From: Serinicoccus chungangensis
Lineage (GTDB): Bacteria > Actinomycetota > Actinomycetes > Actinomycetales > Dermatophilaceae
NCBI RefSeq assembly: GCF_006337125.1
Contig: NZ_CP040887.1
Coordinates: 2,170,001 to 2,234,000 of the forward strand
Length of the DNA: 64,000 nt
Direction: 5' to 3'
Each line of letters starts with the position of its first letter. The first letter of the stretch is position 1. A program made the translations under genes and the position numbers. Below are positions 33,533-41,775 of this stretch, one piece after another. The notes below the pieces were generated by a model that searched no databases, was not told the DNA's origin, and saw nothing but the letters and a program-made list of their open reading frames with translations.

Positions 33533-34395
33533 CGCAGCACCCTGGTCTCCTCGGGCAGACGCCCGATCGCGACCATGACCCGGTAGGCGACCAGGGTCAG
33601 CCCTGCTCCGACCGCGAGCACCACTGCCCCGGCGGGTGTCCCGTAGGCCTGCAGCGTGCTCCCGCGCGTGGCCAGGAGGAGGAGCACCGCCCACGGGGCC
33701 GCCATGGCCAGCCGTGCCGCGTTGACGGTCCAGGACTGGCGCGCCTCGAGCTCCGCCCGCGCTCGCGCATCGTCCCGCAGGAAGGACGACAGCGTCCGCA
33801 GCACCCGCCCGAGGTCGGTGCCCCCGACGTCCCGCGCGATCCGGAGGGCTTCGACGAGACGGTCCGCGACGGGGTCGGCCATGCGGTCCTTGAGCAGGTC
33901 CAGGCTCTCCGAGAACCGCCCGGTGGCCCGGTAGTCGTGCGCGAACTCCTCGAAGGCCGGACGGAGCTCCTCTGGCCCCCGTTCGGCGAGCTGGACCAGC
34001 GCCTCGGGAAGGGCCAGACCTGCCCGGACGGCGGACTGCACGTGGTCGACGGCGTCCGGCCAGACCGTCCGCAGCCTGGTCCGGCGACGCCGGGCGCGGG
34101 CCGCGACCACCGCGACGGGCAGCCAGCTCGCCATCACGGCGAAGCACACGCTGACGGTCCACACCCGGGTGACGGCGAACATCAGCAGCAGCACCAGGAG
34201 CCCGGCCGTGACGCACAGGACCAGCAGGGTGCGCGCCCCGAGGCCCCGGACCCCGGCCAGGACGATCTGGTCCTGCAGCCGCTCGAGCCGCCTCGCTCCC
34301 GGGCGCCTGCCCACGCGGACAGTCCGCGGCCAGAACGACCACCAGATGCTGGCGAGCCCGAGGCCCAGGAGGAGCCCCCAGCCCGCGCCCTGCAT
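33529..34395 (-). CDS. tadB: TadB-like type II secretion F-domain membrane protein
   Basis: 288 residues from MQGAGWGLLLGLGLASIWWS. The T2SSF signature is in VWPDAVDHVQSAVRAGLALPEAL and the FSESLDLLKDRMADPVADRLVEAL / ARDVGGTDLGRVLRTLSSFL blocks; four hydrophobic helices flank them. The start overlaps the tadA stop by one base (TGATG) and the stop overlaps the tadC start, so the three are translationally coupled. It pairs with TadC as the platform protein. Confidence 0.9.
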   Translation of the reverse strand: MQGAGWGLLLGLGLASIWWSFWPRTVRVGRRPGARRLERLQDQIVLAGVRGLGARTLLVLCVTAGLLVLLLMFAVTRVWTVSVCFAVMASWLPVAVVAARARRRRTRLRTVWPDAVDHVQSAVRAGLALPEALVQLAERGPEELRPAFEEFAHDYRATGRFSESLDLLKDRMADPVADRLVEALRIARDVGGTDLGRVLRTLSSFLRDDARARAELEARQSWTVNAARLAMAAPWAVLLLLATRGSTLQAYGTPAGAVVLAVGAGLTLVAYRVMVAIGRLPEETRVLR

Positions 34396-35627
34396 CACGG
34401 TCTGCTCCCCAGCAGGGTGGCGAGGTCGAACCCCGCTCGGGCGAACCGGTCGACGTGCGGGGGGAAGCCGTCGGCACGCACCAGGTCCGCCCCGGACCGG
34501 ACGAAGAGGTCGGCGATCTCGACGATCTCCCCCTCGGTGCGGCCGGGCAGGGCCACGATCTCCCGGACCTGGCGCGCGCCCTGCACCTCCAGGGCCAGGT
34601 GCACCACGATGTCCACCGAGCTCGCGACCGTGGGCACGACGAAGCTGCTGCTCACGTTGGACCCGGCGAGGAGCGGCAGGGTGCACATCTTGGTGACGGC
34701 CTCCCGGGCGGAGTTGGCGTGGATGGTGCACATCCCGGGCAGACCGCTGTTGAGCGCGATGAGCAGGTCCAGGCTCTCCTCCTGACGCACCTCGCCCACG
34801 ATGATGCGCCCCGGCCGCATCCGCAGGGCCTCCTTGACCAGGCGCCGCAGAGGGATCTCCCCGGTGCCCTCGAGGCTCGGCTGCCGGCACTGCAGGGCTG
34901 CGACGTCCCGGAGGTTGACCTTGAGCTCGAAGACCTCCTCGCAGGTCACGACCCGCTCGCCCGCGGGGATGGCGGCCGTGAGGCAGTTCAGCATCGTCGT
35001 CTTGCCGGCCTGCGTGCCGCCCGCGACGAGGACGTTGAGCCCGGCGGCCACGGCTGCCTCCAGGAACCTCGCAGCCTGCTCGGTCAGCGTCCCCAGCCGC
35101 ACCAGGTCGGACAGCTCGTCGGCGGCGACGACGAACTTGCGGATGTTGACCGCCCAGTGCCGCCGGGTGATGTCCGGGATGGCGACGTGCAGCCGGCTCC
35201 CGTCGGGAAGGCTGGCGTCGACGAAGGGGCTGCTGAGGTCGACCCGGCGGCCGGAGCTGCGCAGCATCCGCTCCACGAGGTCGTGCACCTGCTGCTCGGT
35301 GAGCAGGGTGGGAGTGAGCTCGGAGCGACCGTTGCGCGCCACGAACACCTTGGTCGGCTCGTTGACCCAGATCTCCTCGACGGACGGGTCGTCGAGGTAG
35401 GGCTGCAGCGGGCCGAATCCGGCGACCGACTCGAGCAGCGCCCGGTGGGCCTCCTTGCGGTCGGCGAGCGGCACCAGCCCACCCACCAGTGACCGGTCGT
35501 CGTAGTCGTCCAGGACCTCGCCGATGAGGTCGCGCACCGCCTCGTCGTCGCGGGACGGATCCAACCGACGTCGACGGATGAGCTCGCGGACGTCGTCCTC
35601 GAGCAACTGCAGCGCTGTCGCCGACAT
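34395..35627 (-). CDS. tadA: Tad secretion ATPase TadA (CpaF-like)
   Basis: 410 residues from MSATALQLLEDDVRELIRRR (ATG at 35627; the upstream frame is Arg-rich and unsupported). The N-terminal domain ends with FGPLQPYLDDPSVEEIWVNEP, the usual CpaF start. Walker A is VAGGTQAGKTTMLNCL, followed by VTCEEVFELKV (Asp box), RMRPGRIIVGEVR (Walker B) and GMCTIHANSARE (His box), all in order. It powers pilin polymerization. This is the first gene of the operon. No TadZ/Ssd gene precedes it, unlike Rv3660c in mycobacteria. Confidence 0.93.
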   Translation of the reverse strand: MSATALQLLEDDVRELIRRRRLDPSRDDEAVRDLIGEVLDDYDDRSLVGGLVPLADRKEAHRALLESVAGFGPLQPYLDDPSVEEIWVNEPTKVFVARNGRSELTPTLLTEQQVHDLVERMLRSSGRRVDLSSPFVDASLPDGSRLHVAIPDITRRHWAVNIRKFVVAADELSDLVRLGTLTEQAARFLEAAVAAGLNVLVAGGTQAGKTTMLNCLTAAIPAGERVVTCEEVFELKVNLRDVAALQCRQPSLEGTGEIPLRRLVKEALRMRPGRIIVGEVRQEESLDLLIALNSGLPGMCTIHANSAREAVTKMCTLPLLAGSNVSSSFVVPTVASSVDIVVHLALEVQGARQVREIVALPGRTEGEIVEIADLFVRSGADLVRADGFPPHVDRFARAGFDLATLLGSRP

Positions 35628-35827
35628 GGCCCCTGCTCCCCTGTCGCTGGCGAAGCGGTGCCCGCCCGGCACCCTGCGCCCCGCTCGTCCTACCCGTCGA
35701 CGCCGGGCCCTGAGCGAGGCCCCGACGACCCTCTGCGGCATCACTGTATGACGTTCCTCACGACAGCGGAACCTCTCGACCACAGCCTGTGGACAACGTC
35801 GGTGACGCAGGAATCGACCTGCGCACC

Positions 35828-38800
35828 ATGGGCCTCATGAGAGTCATCGTCACCCGGGTCGTGGCCGGGCAGGTCCGCTTCCTGGCCGTCCAGGCACCGG
35901 ACGACGCGACCGTGGACCAGCTCGTCCTGCGCCTCGGCGCCGGCAGGGCGGGGCAGCCGGAGACGGAGCACCCCCGGGACCGGAGCGGCCCTGTCGCGCC
36001 GATCCCGCTCGTGCACGGCACCGAGCTCGACGGGCCCTCGTGGCCGGACCCGGAGCAGGCCCCCAGCGGACTTCCCCGCCTGGTCGTCGCCACCGGTCCG
36101 GACGCGGGCGGCTCGGTGCCGCTGCCTCCCGGACGCTGGGTCACCCTGGGGCGGGACCCCCGGTGCGACCTGACCATCGCCGACCCAGGCCTGTCGCGGC
36201 GGCACGTCCGGGTCCGGCAGGACCGCGACGGGGTTCGGGTGGAGGACCTCGGATCCACCAACGGCATGACCTGGGAGGGCGGTCAGGAGGGCGGCCAGGA
36301 GGGCGGTCAGGACGGCGGGCAGGAGGACCGGGAGTCGCTGTGGCCCCCCGGTGGCCGCCTCCTCGTCGGCGGCTCCGGGGTGGTGCTCGTGCCACGTCCC
36401 CCCGCCCCGATCCGTCAGGCGGTGTCCGGCGGTCGTCGCGAGGTCGAGCCGTGGCCACGGCCGACCACGGCCGTGCAGCCGCGCGAGTTCTCGACCCCTG
36501 CGGCACCGGACCGGCGTCCGGTCCGGGCCCCGAGCGTGTGGACCTGGACGCTCCCGCTGGTGGTGGCCCTGGCGGTCGCGGTGGTGCTGCGCATGCCCTG
36601 GTTGCTGCTCTTCGGCCTGCTGGGCCCGGCGATGATGCTCGGCCACCACCTGGGTGACCGTCGGGCGGCCCGCCTCGAGCACGAGGAGGGCCTCGCCGCC
36701 CGGGAGGCGCTCGGCGCGGCCCACCGGGCTCAGGCCGAGGGATGCCTGCGGCAGGAGCTCGAGCTGCTGAGACGGCAGCATCCCGGGCTCGTCGGCGTCG
36801 TGACCAGCCTGGTCCCGTACCCCTCCCTCGGCCTGTGGCAGCGGGCCGCCGAGCCGCTGTCCGTCACGCTGGGTGAGCACCCGTGCGACTCGACGGTCCG
36901 GCTGGAGGGGCGGGCGCTGCGGCACGAGGCGGCACCCCTGCCCCTCGCGCTCGACGGCCCGCTCGTGCTCGCCGGGGACCGGGTGACCAGGGACGGGCTG
37001 GCACGGGCGCTGCTGCTGCAGCTCGCCACGGCATACCCGCCCGGCACCTGGACGCTCGTCGTCGACCCGGACCGCCCACCGGGGCCTGCGTGGGACCTGC
37101 TGGCCTGGCTGCCGCACACCCGCACGTCCGGCGAGCGCGTGGACGGCACGCCGGTGGTCTGGGGCCGGGACCTGGTCCTCGTGGACGACCTGTCGCAGGC
37201 ACCGGCGGGGGCGACCCGGGTGCACGTGCTCGACCCCACCCACGGCGTGCTCCAGCTGCCCGGCCGTCCGGACCTGCCGTTCCGCCCCACCACCCTCGGG
37301 CTGGCCCGGGCGCGCAGCCTGGCGCTGACCCTCGCCCCGCTGCGGGGACGTCAGGCGGTGGACGCGGACGACGGCACCCCCGTCCTGCCCGGGGAGTCCC
37401 CACCCCTTGGGGCGGTGCTGCCCTGGCCGACGACGCCCGACGAGGCGGCCGCGGGCTGGAGCCGCCCCGGCACGGACGTGCCGATCGGCACCGACGCCGC
37501 GGGATCGGTGGTGGGGCTCGACCTCGTGCGCGACGGACCGCACGCCCTGGTCGCCGGCACCACGGGCGCAGGCAAGTCCGAGCTGCTGCGCACCCTCGTG
37601 ACCGGTCTCGCCCTGCGCTCCTCCCCCGCCGACCTGGCCCTGCTGCTGGTCGACTTCAAGGGCGGCTCCTCCCTCGGCGACTGCGCCCGCCTTCCCCACG
37701 TGACCGGGCTGGTGACCGACCTCGACCCGCACCTGGCGGCGCGGGTGCTGACCTCGCTGCAGGCCGAGCTGACCCGCCGGGAGGCCCGGTTGGCCGAGGC
37801 CGGCGTCAAGGACGCGCGGGACCTTCCCGGCCTGCCCCGTCTCGTCGTCGTCGTCGACGAGTTCCGCGTGCTGGCCGAGGAGGTGCCCGAGGTGATGTCG
37901 GGTCTGGTCCGGCTCGCCGCGGTGGGCCGCAGCCTGGGGGTGCACCTGGTGCTCGCCACCCAGCGGCCCGCCGGCGTGGTCGGGGCCGACCTGCGGGCCA
38001 ACGTCAACCTGCGCATCGCCCTGCGGGTCCGCGACAGCACCGACTCCCAGGACGTCATCGAGACACCGGCTGCGGCGCTGCTCCCCGAGGGGCGGCCCGG
38101 GCTCGCCCTCTGGCGCACGGGCGCCGACGCCCCCCGCGCGGTCCAGGTGGCCCGGGTGGGCCCGCCGCTGCCGGCCGGGGGGTCGGCGTGGCGGGTGACG
38201 ACCGCCCACGACGTGTGGGCAGCGCGGCGCCTGCTCGACCCGGCCGAGGAGCAGCAGGAGAGCGAGGACGGACTCGTCAGCCTGGCCGAGGTGCTCCCGG
38301 CGGCCGCCCGGCGGCTGGGGGCGGAGCCACCGGTCGTGTGGCACCCGCCCCTCCCGGCGCGGGTCGAGGCCGTCCCCGACGCGCCGGGCGCGTGGGGCCT
38401 GGCCGACCTGCCCGCCCGCCAGCGCCGAGAACCGCTCTCGTGGTCGGCGGAGGAGCACCTCGCGGTCATCGGGGCCGCCCGTTCCGGTCGCTCCACCACG
38501 CTGCGCTCGGTGCTGTCCCGCACCGCCGGCGCCTGGGCCGTCGTGCTGGACCTGGGCCGCTCGTTGGCGGCCACCGAGCTGCGGCACCATCCGGGGCTCC
38601 TGGGGTGGGTGGAGCCGGACGACCTCGCCCACGGGCTCCGGGTGCTGGACCGGCTCGACGAGCTCGTCCGGGCCCGGCAGGCGGCCGGTGCCGGCGACCG
38701 GCCACCGGTCGTCCTGGCGGTCGACGGGTGGGACCGGCTCGTCGACCTCTTCGAGGGTCTGGAGCGCGGCCGCGGCGTGGAGGTGGCGCTGCGCATCCTG

Positions 38801-39637
38801 CGCGAGGGCCCGGCCGCCGGCGTCGTCGGGCTGGTCACCGGTGACCGCGGTCTGCTCCTCGGCACGATCGCCTCGCTGCTCCCGCACACCTGGGCGCACC
38901 GGCTCAACGACCCGGGCGACCTGCTCCTGACCGGGCTCCGGCCCCACCAGATCCCCGTCGACCAGCCCCCCGGACGCCTGGTCGATCTGCGCGACGGGGT
39001 CGAGGCGCACGTCGCGCTGCCCGCCGGTGCCGTCCTCGGCCCTCCACCCGCGGGACCCCCTCCGCTGGTATGCCGCCCGCTCCCCCGCCGGTGGTCGCCG
39101 TCCGGTGACGATCTCTCGGCCTGGGCGGTCGGGGGTGACGAGGCGCGTCCGCTCGGGCGACCGGACGGGTCGGTCGTGGTGCTCGGGCCGCCCGGGTCGG
39201 GCCGCTCGCACGCGCTGGCGCTGCTCCGGCGCGGGCGCCCGTCGCTGGTCGTCGACCCCGCCGACCCGCCGGGTGACGACCAGGTCGACGCTCTCGTCGC
39301 CGGTCTCGGGCCCGACGGGGTCGTCGTGGTGGACGACGCCGACCTGCTCTTCCACACCCCGGTGGAGGACGTCCTGGTCCGGGCGGTCACGGCATACCGG
39401 CCCGCCCTGGTCGTCGCCGCCGACATCGACGCCGCCGCCAGCGCCTTCCGGGGTCTGGTGCCCCTGGCCGCGCGCCACCGCACCGGGCTGCTGCTCCAGC
39501 CCGGTGCGCCGAGCCAGGGGTCCCTGCTGGGGGTCGCCGTGCCCGTGGGCGACCTGCCCCTGCCCGGGCGCGGGGTGCTCGTGCAGCGCGGGCGCTGCAC
39601 GAGGGTGCAGCTGGCGGCCCCCGACCCGGACCGCTGA
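35828..39637 (+). CDS. EssC-like FHA-FtsK/SpoIIIE ATPase (orphan type VII-type ATPase)
   Basis: 1269 residues from the ATG at 35828 (35837 possible). The N-terminal region carries an FHA domain (VTLGRDPRCDLTIADPGLSR, RRHVRV, EDLGSTNGM, residues ~95-150), a short GGQE-type repeat, then two membrane helices (LPLVVALAVAVVLRMPW / LLLFGLLGPAMML). Three FtsK-type ATPase modules follow. The first has intact Walker A (GTTGAGKSELLR) with LLLVDFKGGSSL and VVVVDEFRVL. The second (GAARSGRSTT) and third (GPPGSGRSHA) have Arg in place of the Walker A Lys. This layout is that of Firmicutes EssC rather than of FtsK. No WXG100 substrate, EccB/D or EsaA-like gene is nearby. It is divergent from the tad operon. 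Confidence 0.85.
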   Translation: MGLMRVIVTRVVAGQVRFLAVQAPDDATVDQLVLRLGAGRAGQPETEHPRDRSGPVAPIPLVHGTELDGPSWPDPEQAPSGLPRLVVATGPDAGGSVPLPPGRWVTLGRDPRCDLTIADPGLSRRHVRVRQDRDGVRVEDLGSTNGMTWEGGQEGGQEGGQDGGQEDRESLWPPGGRLLVGGSGVVLVPRPPAPIRQAVSGGRREVEPWPRPTTAVQPREFSTPAAPDRRPVRAPSVWTWTLPLVVALAVAVVLRMPWLLLFGLLGPAMMLGHHLGDRRAARLEHEEGLAAREALGAAHRAQAEGCLRQELELLRRQHPGLVGVVTSLVPYPSLGLWQRAAEPLSVTLGEHPCDSTVRLEGRALRHEAAPLPLALDGPLVLAGDRVTRDGLARALLLQLATAYPPGTWTLVVDPDRPPGPAWDLLAWLPHTRTSGERVDGTPVVWGRDLVLVDDLSQAPAGATRVHVLDPTHGVLQLPGRPDLPFRPTTLGLARARSLALTLAPLRGRQAVDADDGTPVLPGESPPLGAVLPWPTTPDEAAAGWSRPGTDVPIGTDAAGSVVGLDLVRDGPHALVAGTTGAGKSELLRTLVTGLALRSSPADLALLLVDFKGGSSLGDCARLPHVTGLVTDLDPHLAARVLTSLQAELTRREARLAEAGVKDARDLPGLPRLVVVVDEFRVLAEEVPEVMSGLVRLAAVGRSLGVHLVLATQRPAGVVGADLRANVNLRIALRVRDSTDSQDVIETPAAALLPEGRPGLALWRTGADAPRAVQVARVGPPLPAGGSAWRVTTAHDVWAARRLLDPAEEQQESEDGLVSLAEVLPAAARRLGAEPPVVWHPPLPARVEAVPDAPGAWGLADLPARQRREPLSWSAEEHLAVIGAARSGRSTTLRSVLSRTAGAWAVVLDLGRSLAATELRHHPGLLGWVEPDDLAHGLRVLDRLDELVRARQAAGAGDRPPVVLAVDGWDRLVDLFEGLERGRGVEVALRILREGPAAGVVGLVTGDRGLLLGTIASLLPHTWAHRLNDPGDLLLTGLRPHQIPVDQPPGRLVDLRDGVEAHVALPAGAVLGPPPAGPPPLVCRPLPRRWSPSGDDLSAWAVGGDEARPLGRPDGSVVVLGPPGSGRSHALALLRRGRPSLVVDPADPPGDDQVDALVAGLGPDGVVVVDDADLLFHTPVEDVLVRAVTAYRPALVVAADIDAAASAFRGLVPLAARHRTGLLLQPGAPSQGSLLGVAVPVGDLPLPGRGVLVQRGRCTRVQLAAPDPDR
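36277..36324 (+). repeat. Four 12-bp tandem units inside the EssC-like gene
   Basis: GGGCGGTCAGGA, GGGCGGCCAGGA, GGGCGGTCAGGA and CGGCGGGCAGGA in tandem, encoding the repeated (E/D)GGQ unit within the FHA domain, right after the STNGMTWE segment. Unit number could vary between strains without breaking the frame. Confidence 0.85.
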
Positions 39638-39643
39638 GCCCGC

Positions 39644-39880
39644 TCAGTCCTCCGGCAGGGCGGCGAACTGCTTCTTCATGCCGAGGTACCACCCCAGCGA
39701 CGTGGCCGGCCGCTTCCAGCGACCGCGCATGTCGGCGTTCGCCTGCTCGTGCGCGGCATCGCCCGCCGCGACCGCGTCCTTGAGGTGCTGGTCCTGGGCG
39801 TTGATCACCTCGTCGGCGTTCTCACCGCGGTGGGCCAGGTCGCACGGGCCGCCCAGCTGGCGGCAGGTCATGGTCTTCAT
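39644..39880 (-). CDS. DUF1059-like small protein
   Basis: 78 residues, MKTMTCRQLGGPCDLAHRGE, then NADEVINAQDQHLKDAVAAG. This is the DUF1059 pattern: CRxLGGxCD, then G-E/N-x-x-E-V and a following amphipathic helix. The extended C-terminus RGRWKRPATSLGWYLGMKKQF is longer than in the minimal family. Two Cys and an early His could bind metal. It is transcribed away from the ECF sigma gene, and an ECF-type promoter oriented toward it overlaps the sigma gene's own promoter, so it is a likely direct target of that sigma factor. Function unknown. Confidence 0.75.
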   Translation of the reverse strand: MKTMTCRQLGGPCDLAHRGENADEVINAQDQHLKDAVAAGDAAHEQANADMRGRWKRPATSLGWYLGMKKQFAALPED

Positions 39881-39901
39881 CTCCGGTCCTCTCGGTCGTG
39901 C

Positions 39902-39963
39902 GGTCACACGTCGGTGCCCGCGCTCGTCATGAGGGTGACGGATCCCGACGTGGAAGTGTGACC
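39902..39963. promoter_or_regulatory. Two interlocked, oppositely oriented ECF-type promoters
   Basis: Plus strand: GGTCACA (39902-39908), 16 bases, CGTC (39925-39928), driving the ECF sigma gene (ATG 39966). Minus strand: GGTCACA (39963-39957), 16 bases, CGTC (39940-39937), driving the DUF1059 gene (ATG 39880). The two elements are identical in sequence and spacing and overlap so that only one polymerase could bind at a time. They resemble the TGTCACA-N16-CGTC consensus described for ECF41 sigma factors (from memory). Confidence 0.75.
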
Positions 39964-39965
39964 TC

Positions 39966-40814
39966 ATGGACCAGACCCGCGCCTTCGAGGTGGAGCGGCC
40001 ACGCCTGGTCCGCATCGCCACCCAGGTCCTGCGCGACCCCGAGGAGGCACAGGACGTGGTCCAGACCGCCTGGCTGCGTCTGCACGAGCGCGGGCAGGGC
40101 GCTGACATCGAGAACCTGCCCGGGTGGTTGACCACCGTCACCGTGCGGCTGTGCCTGGACCGCCTGCGGGCGCGGGTGCCCCGCCCGGTGGACCCGCACG
40201 AGCCGCTGGCCGACCGCCAGGTCGAGACCGTCCCCGACCCTGCCGAGGACGTCGCGCTCGCCGACACCGTCGGCGTCGCCCTCCAGGCGGTGCTGGACCG
40301 GCTCACGCCGACCGAGCGGGTCGCCTTCGTGCTGCACGACACCTTCGGGGTGGACTTCCCGACGATCGCCGGCATCCTCGACCGCACGCCGACCGCCACG
40401 CGCAAGCTCGCCTCCCGGGCCCGCGCCAAGGTCCGGCAGCCGGTGGACCCCGTCCGGCGGGCCGACGCCGTCGTGGTCGACGCGTTCCTGGCGGCCGCGC
40501 GGCGGGGCGAGTTCGCCCGGCTGCTGGAGCTGCTGGCCCCCGACGCGCTCGTCGTCGGCGACGACGCCGCGGTGCAGGTGGGCACACCGGCCCGCATCGA
40601 GGGCCGGGAGGCCGTCGCGCGGATGTTCGACGGTGGTGCCGCCGCGGCGCTCCCGGTGCTCGTCGAGGACCGGCCGGGGGCCGCGTGGTTCCTGCGGGGT
40701 ATGCCGCAGGTCGCCTTCGACTTCACCGTCGAGTCCGGGCTGGTGCGGCGCATCGACTTCCGCGCCGAGCCGGACCTGCTCGCGCGCCTGCGGCGGCGCG
40801 CGACGAGTGGCTGA
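39966..40814 (+). CDS. ECF sigma factor with C-terminal SnoaL-like extension (SigJ/ECF41-type)
   Basis: 282 residues. Sigma region 2 has FEVERPRLVRIATQVLRD, EEAQDVVQTAWLRLHERG and LPGWLTTVTVRLCLDRLRAR. Region 4 has LDRLTPTERVAFVLHDTFGV, DFPTIAGILDRTPTATRKLA and SRARAKVR. The last ~110 residues (DAFLAAARRGEFARLLELLAP onward) form a SnoaL/NTF2-like domain, which in ECF41 and related groups replaces an anti-sigma factor and modulates activity. A GGTCACA-N16-CGTC promoter upstream suggests autoregulation, and an identical one points to the divergent DUF1059 gene. The WLPEP linker motif of classical ECF41 is not clear, so an allied group is possible. Confidence 0.85.
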   Translation: MDQTRAFEVERPRLVRIATQVLRDPEEAQDVVQTAWLRLHERGQGADIENLPGWLTTVTVRLCLDRLRARVPRPVDPHEPLADRQVETVPDPAEDVALADTVGVALQAVLDRLTPTERVAFVLHDTFGVDFPTIAGILDRTPTATRKLASRARAKVRQPVDPVRRADAVVVDAFLAAARRGEFARLLELLAPDALVVGDDAAVQVGTPARIEGREAVARMFDGGAAAALPVLVEDRPGAAWFLRGMPQVAFDFTVESGLVRRIDFRAEPDLLARLRRRATSG

Positions 40815-41268
40815 CCACGCCGGTCGCCGGGCCTGCTGACCACTGCGGTCGCCGGGCCTGCCGCCCGCCGCGAACCGCCGGGCCTGCCGACCGCCGGGCT
40901 CGCCAACCTCCGGGTCTGCCAACCGCCAGCGGCTAGCGGCCAACCGCCGGGCGCCCCGTCGACCCGCGGGATTCCCGCGCCACTGAGGGCCGCTTCGTCA
41001 GCTCCCCACCACGTCGTCAACTGACAGCCGCCTCGAAGGGGCTGTCAGTTGACCACCCGGTCGTCGGTGGACGTGTCGGCTGTCAGTGGCCTTCTCGGCT
41101 CTCAATGGCCGCCCCCTGACCTTCTCTGCGGCGACGGCGCGCCGGCCCGGCTGCGGGGGCCGCTCCAGGTGCTGGCCCGAACGGCCGGGACCGATCCGTG
41201 ACGGCCGGGACCGATCCGTGACGGCCGGGACCGCTCCGGGACGGCCGGGGCAGGGACGGCCGCCGGGG
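40815..41268. repeat. Gene-free region of repeats and a strong hairpin
   Basis: Three kinds of structure fill these ~450 bases. At 40821-40930 is a degenerate 20-25 bp repeat with core CGCCGGGCCTGC(C/T)GACC. At 41016-41053 is a perfect 14-bp inverted repeat (GTCAACTGACAGCC / GGCTGTCAGTTGAC) with a 10-base loop. At 41181-41250 is a 20-bp tandem repeat (ACGGCCGGGACCGATCCGTG), two exact copies, one with three changes and a partial one. The hairpin sits downstream of the sigma gene without a T-run. No gene is supported. Confidence 0.75.
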
Positions 41269-41706
41269 TCAGCGCTCCTCGAGGCGCCCCATGAGGAAGG
41301 TGGCGACGACGGCGGCCACGCCCATCCCGAGCACGCCCGCCCCGACCCACCAAGGCGCCAGCGGCAGCAGCGCGATGCCGAGCGGCACCATGAGGAAGTT
41401 GAAGGCGATGGCGGGTGCCTGCGAGCGCGGGTGCCGCCGCAGCAGGCCGAGCGAGGTGTAGGCCAGGCCGATGACGAAGACCACCATCGTCACCACCGAC
41501 ATGATGACGACGATGAGGTCCTGGCCCTCCCCCAGCGCCAGCTCGACGAGGTAGAAGATCGCGAACCCGGTGACGACCAGAGCCTCCAGCGCCACCAGCG
41601 CCGACGCGGTCCGGCCGGCGGTGAGCTGGCGCGGGGTCGGCGGGCCGAGCGGCTCGGGCCGGGGGTCGGGCCCGGGGGCCGAGGATGACGGGGACGACGC
41701 GCTCAC
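41269..41706 (-). CDS. Four-TM membrane protein
   Basis: 145 residues from a GTG at 41706. TACGAT at 41720-41715 is a good -10 that places the transcript start at or next to this GTG, so a leaderless mRNA is likely and decides the start. A Ser/Pro-rich cytosolic leader is followed by four helices (ASALVALEALVVTGFAIFYLVE; LIVVIMSVVTMVVFVIGLAYT; PAIAFNFLMVPLGIALLPLAP; VGAGVLGMGVAAVVATFLMG). No family or function recognized. Confidence 0.6.
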   Translation of the reverse strand: MSASSPSSSAPGPDPRPEPLGPPTPRQLTAGRTASALVALEALVVTGFAIFYLVELALGEGQDLIVVIMSVVTMVVFVIGLAYTSLGLLRRHPRSQAPAIAFNFLMVPLGIALLPLAPWWVGAGVLGMGVAAVVATFLMGRLEER

Positions 41707-41775
41707 CCTCCCATCGTAGGTTCGCACCGTGCCCGCCCGGCGGGCGCCGGCCAGGACGCGGTGACCGGACCGGGT

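Noticed and set aside
35741..39478. A 1245-residue open frame on the minus strand opposite the EssC-like gene
   Set aside because: Arg/Gly/Pro/His-rich with no domain; a by-product of the high-GC coding strand. The plus-strand frame has clear FHA and FtsK motifs.
41181..41250. Possible CRISPR array
   Set aside because: Units are contiguous tandem repeats with no spacers and no cas genes are nearby.
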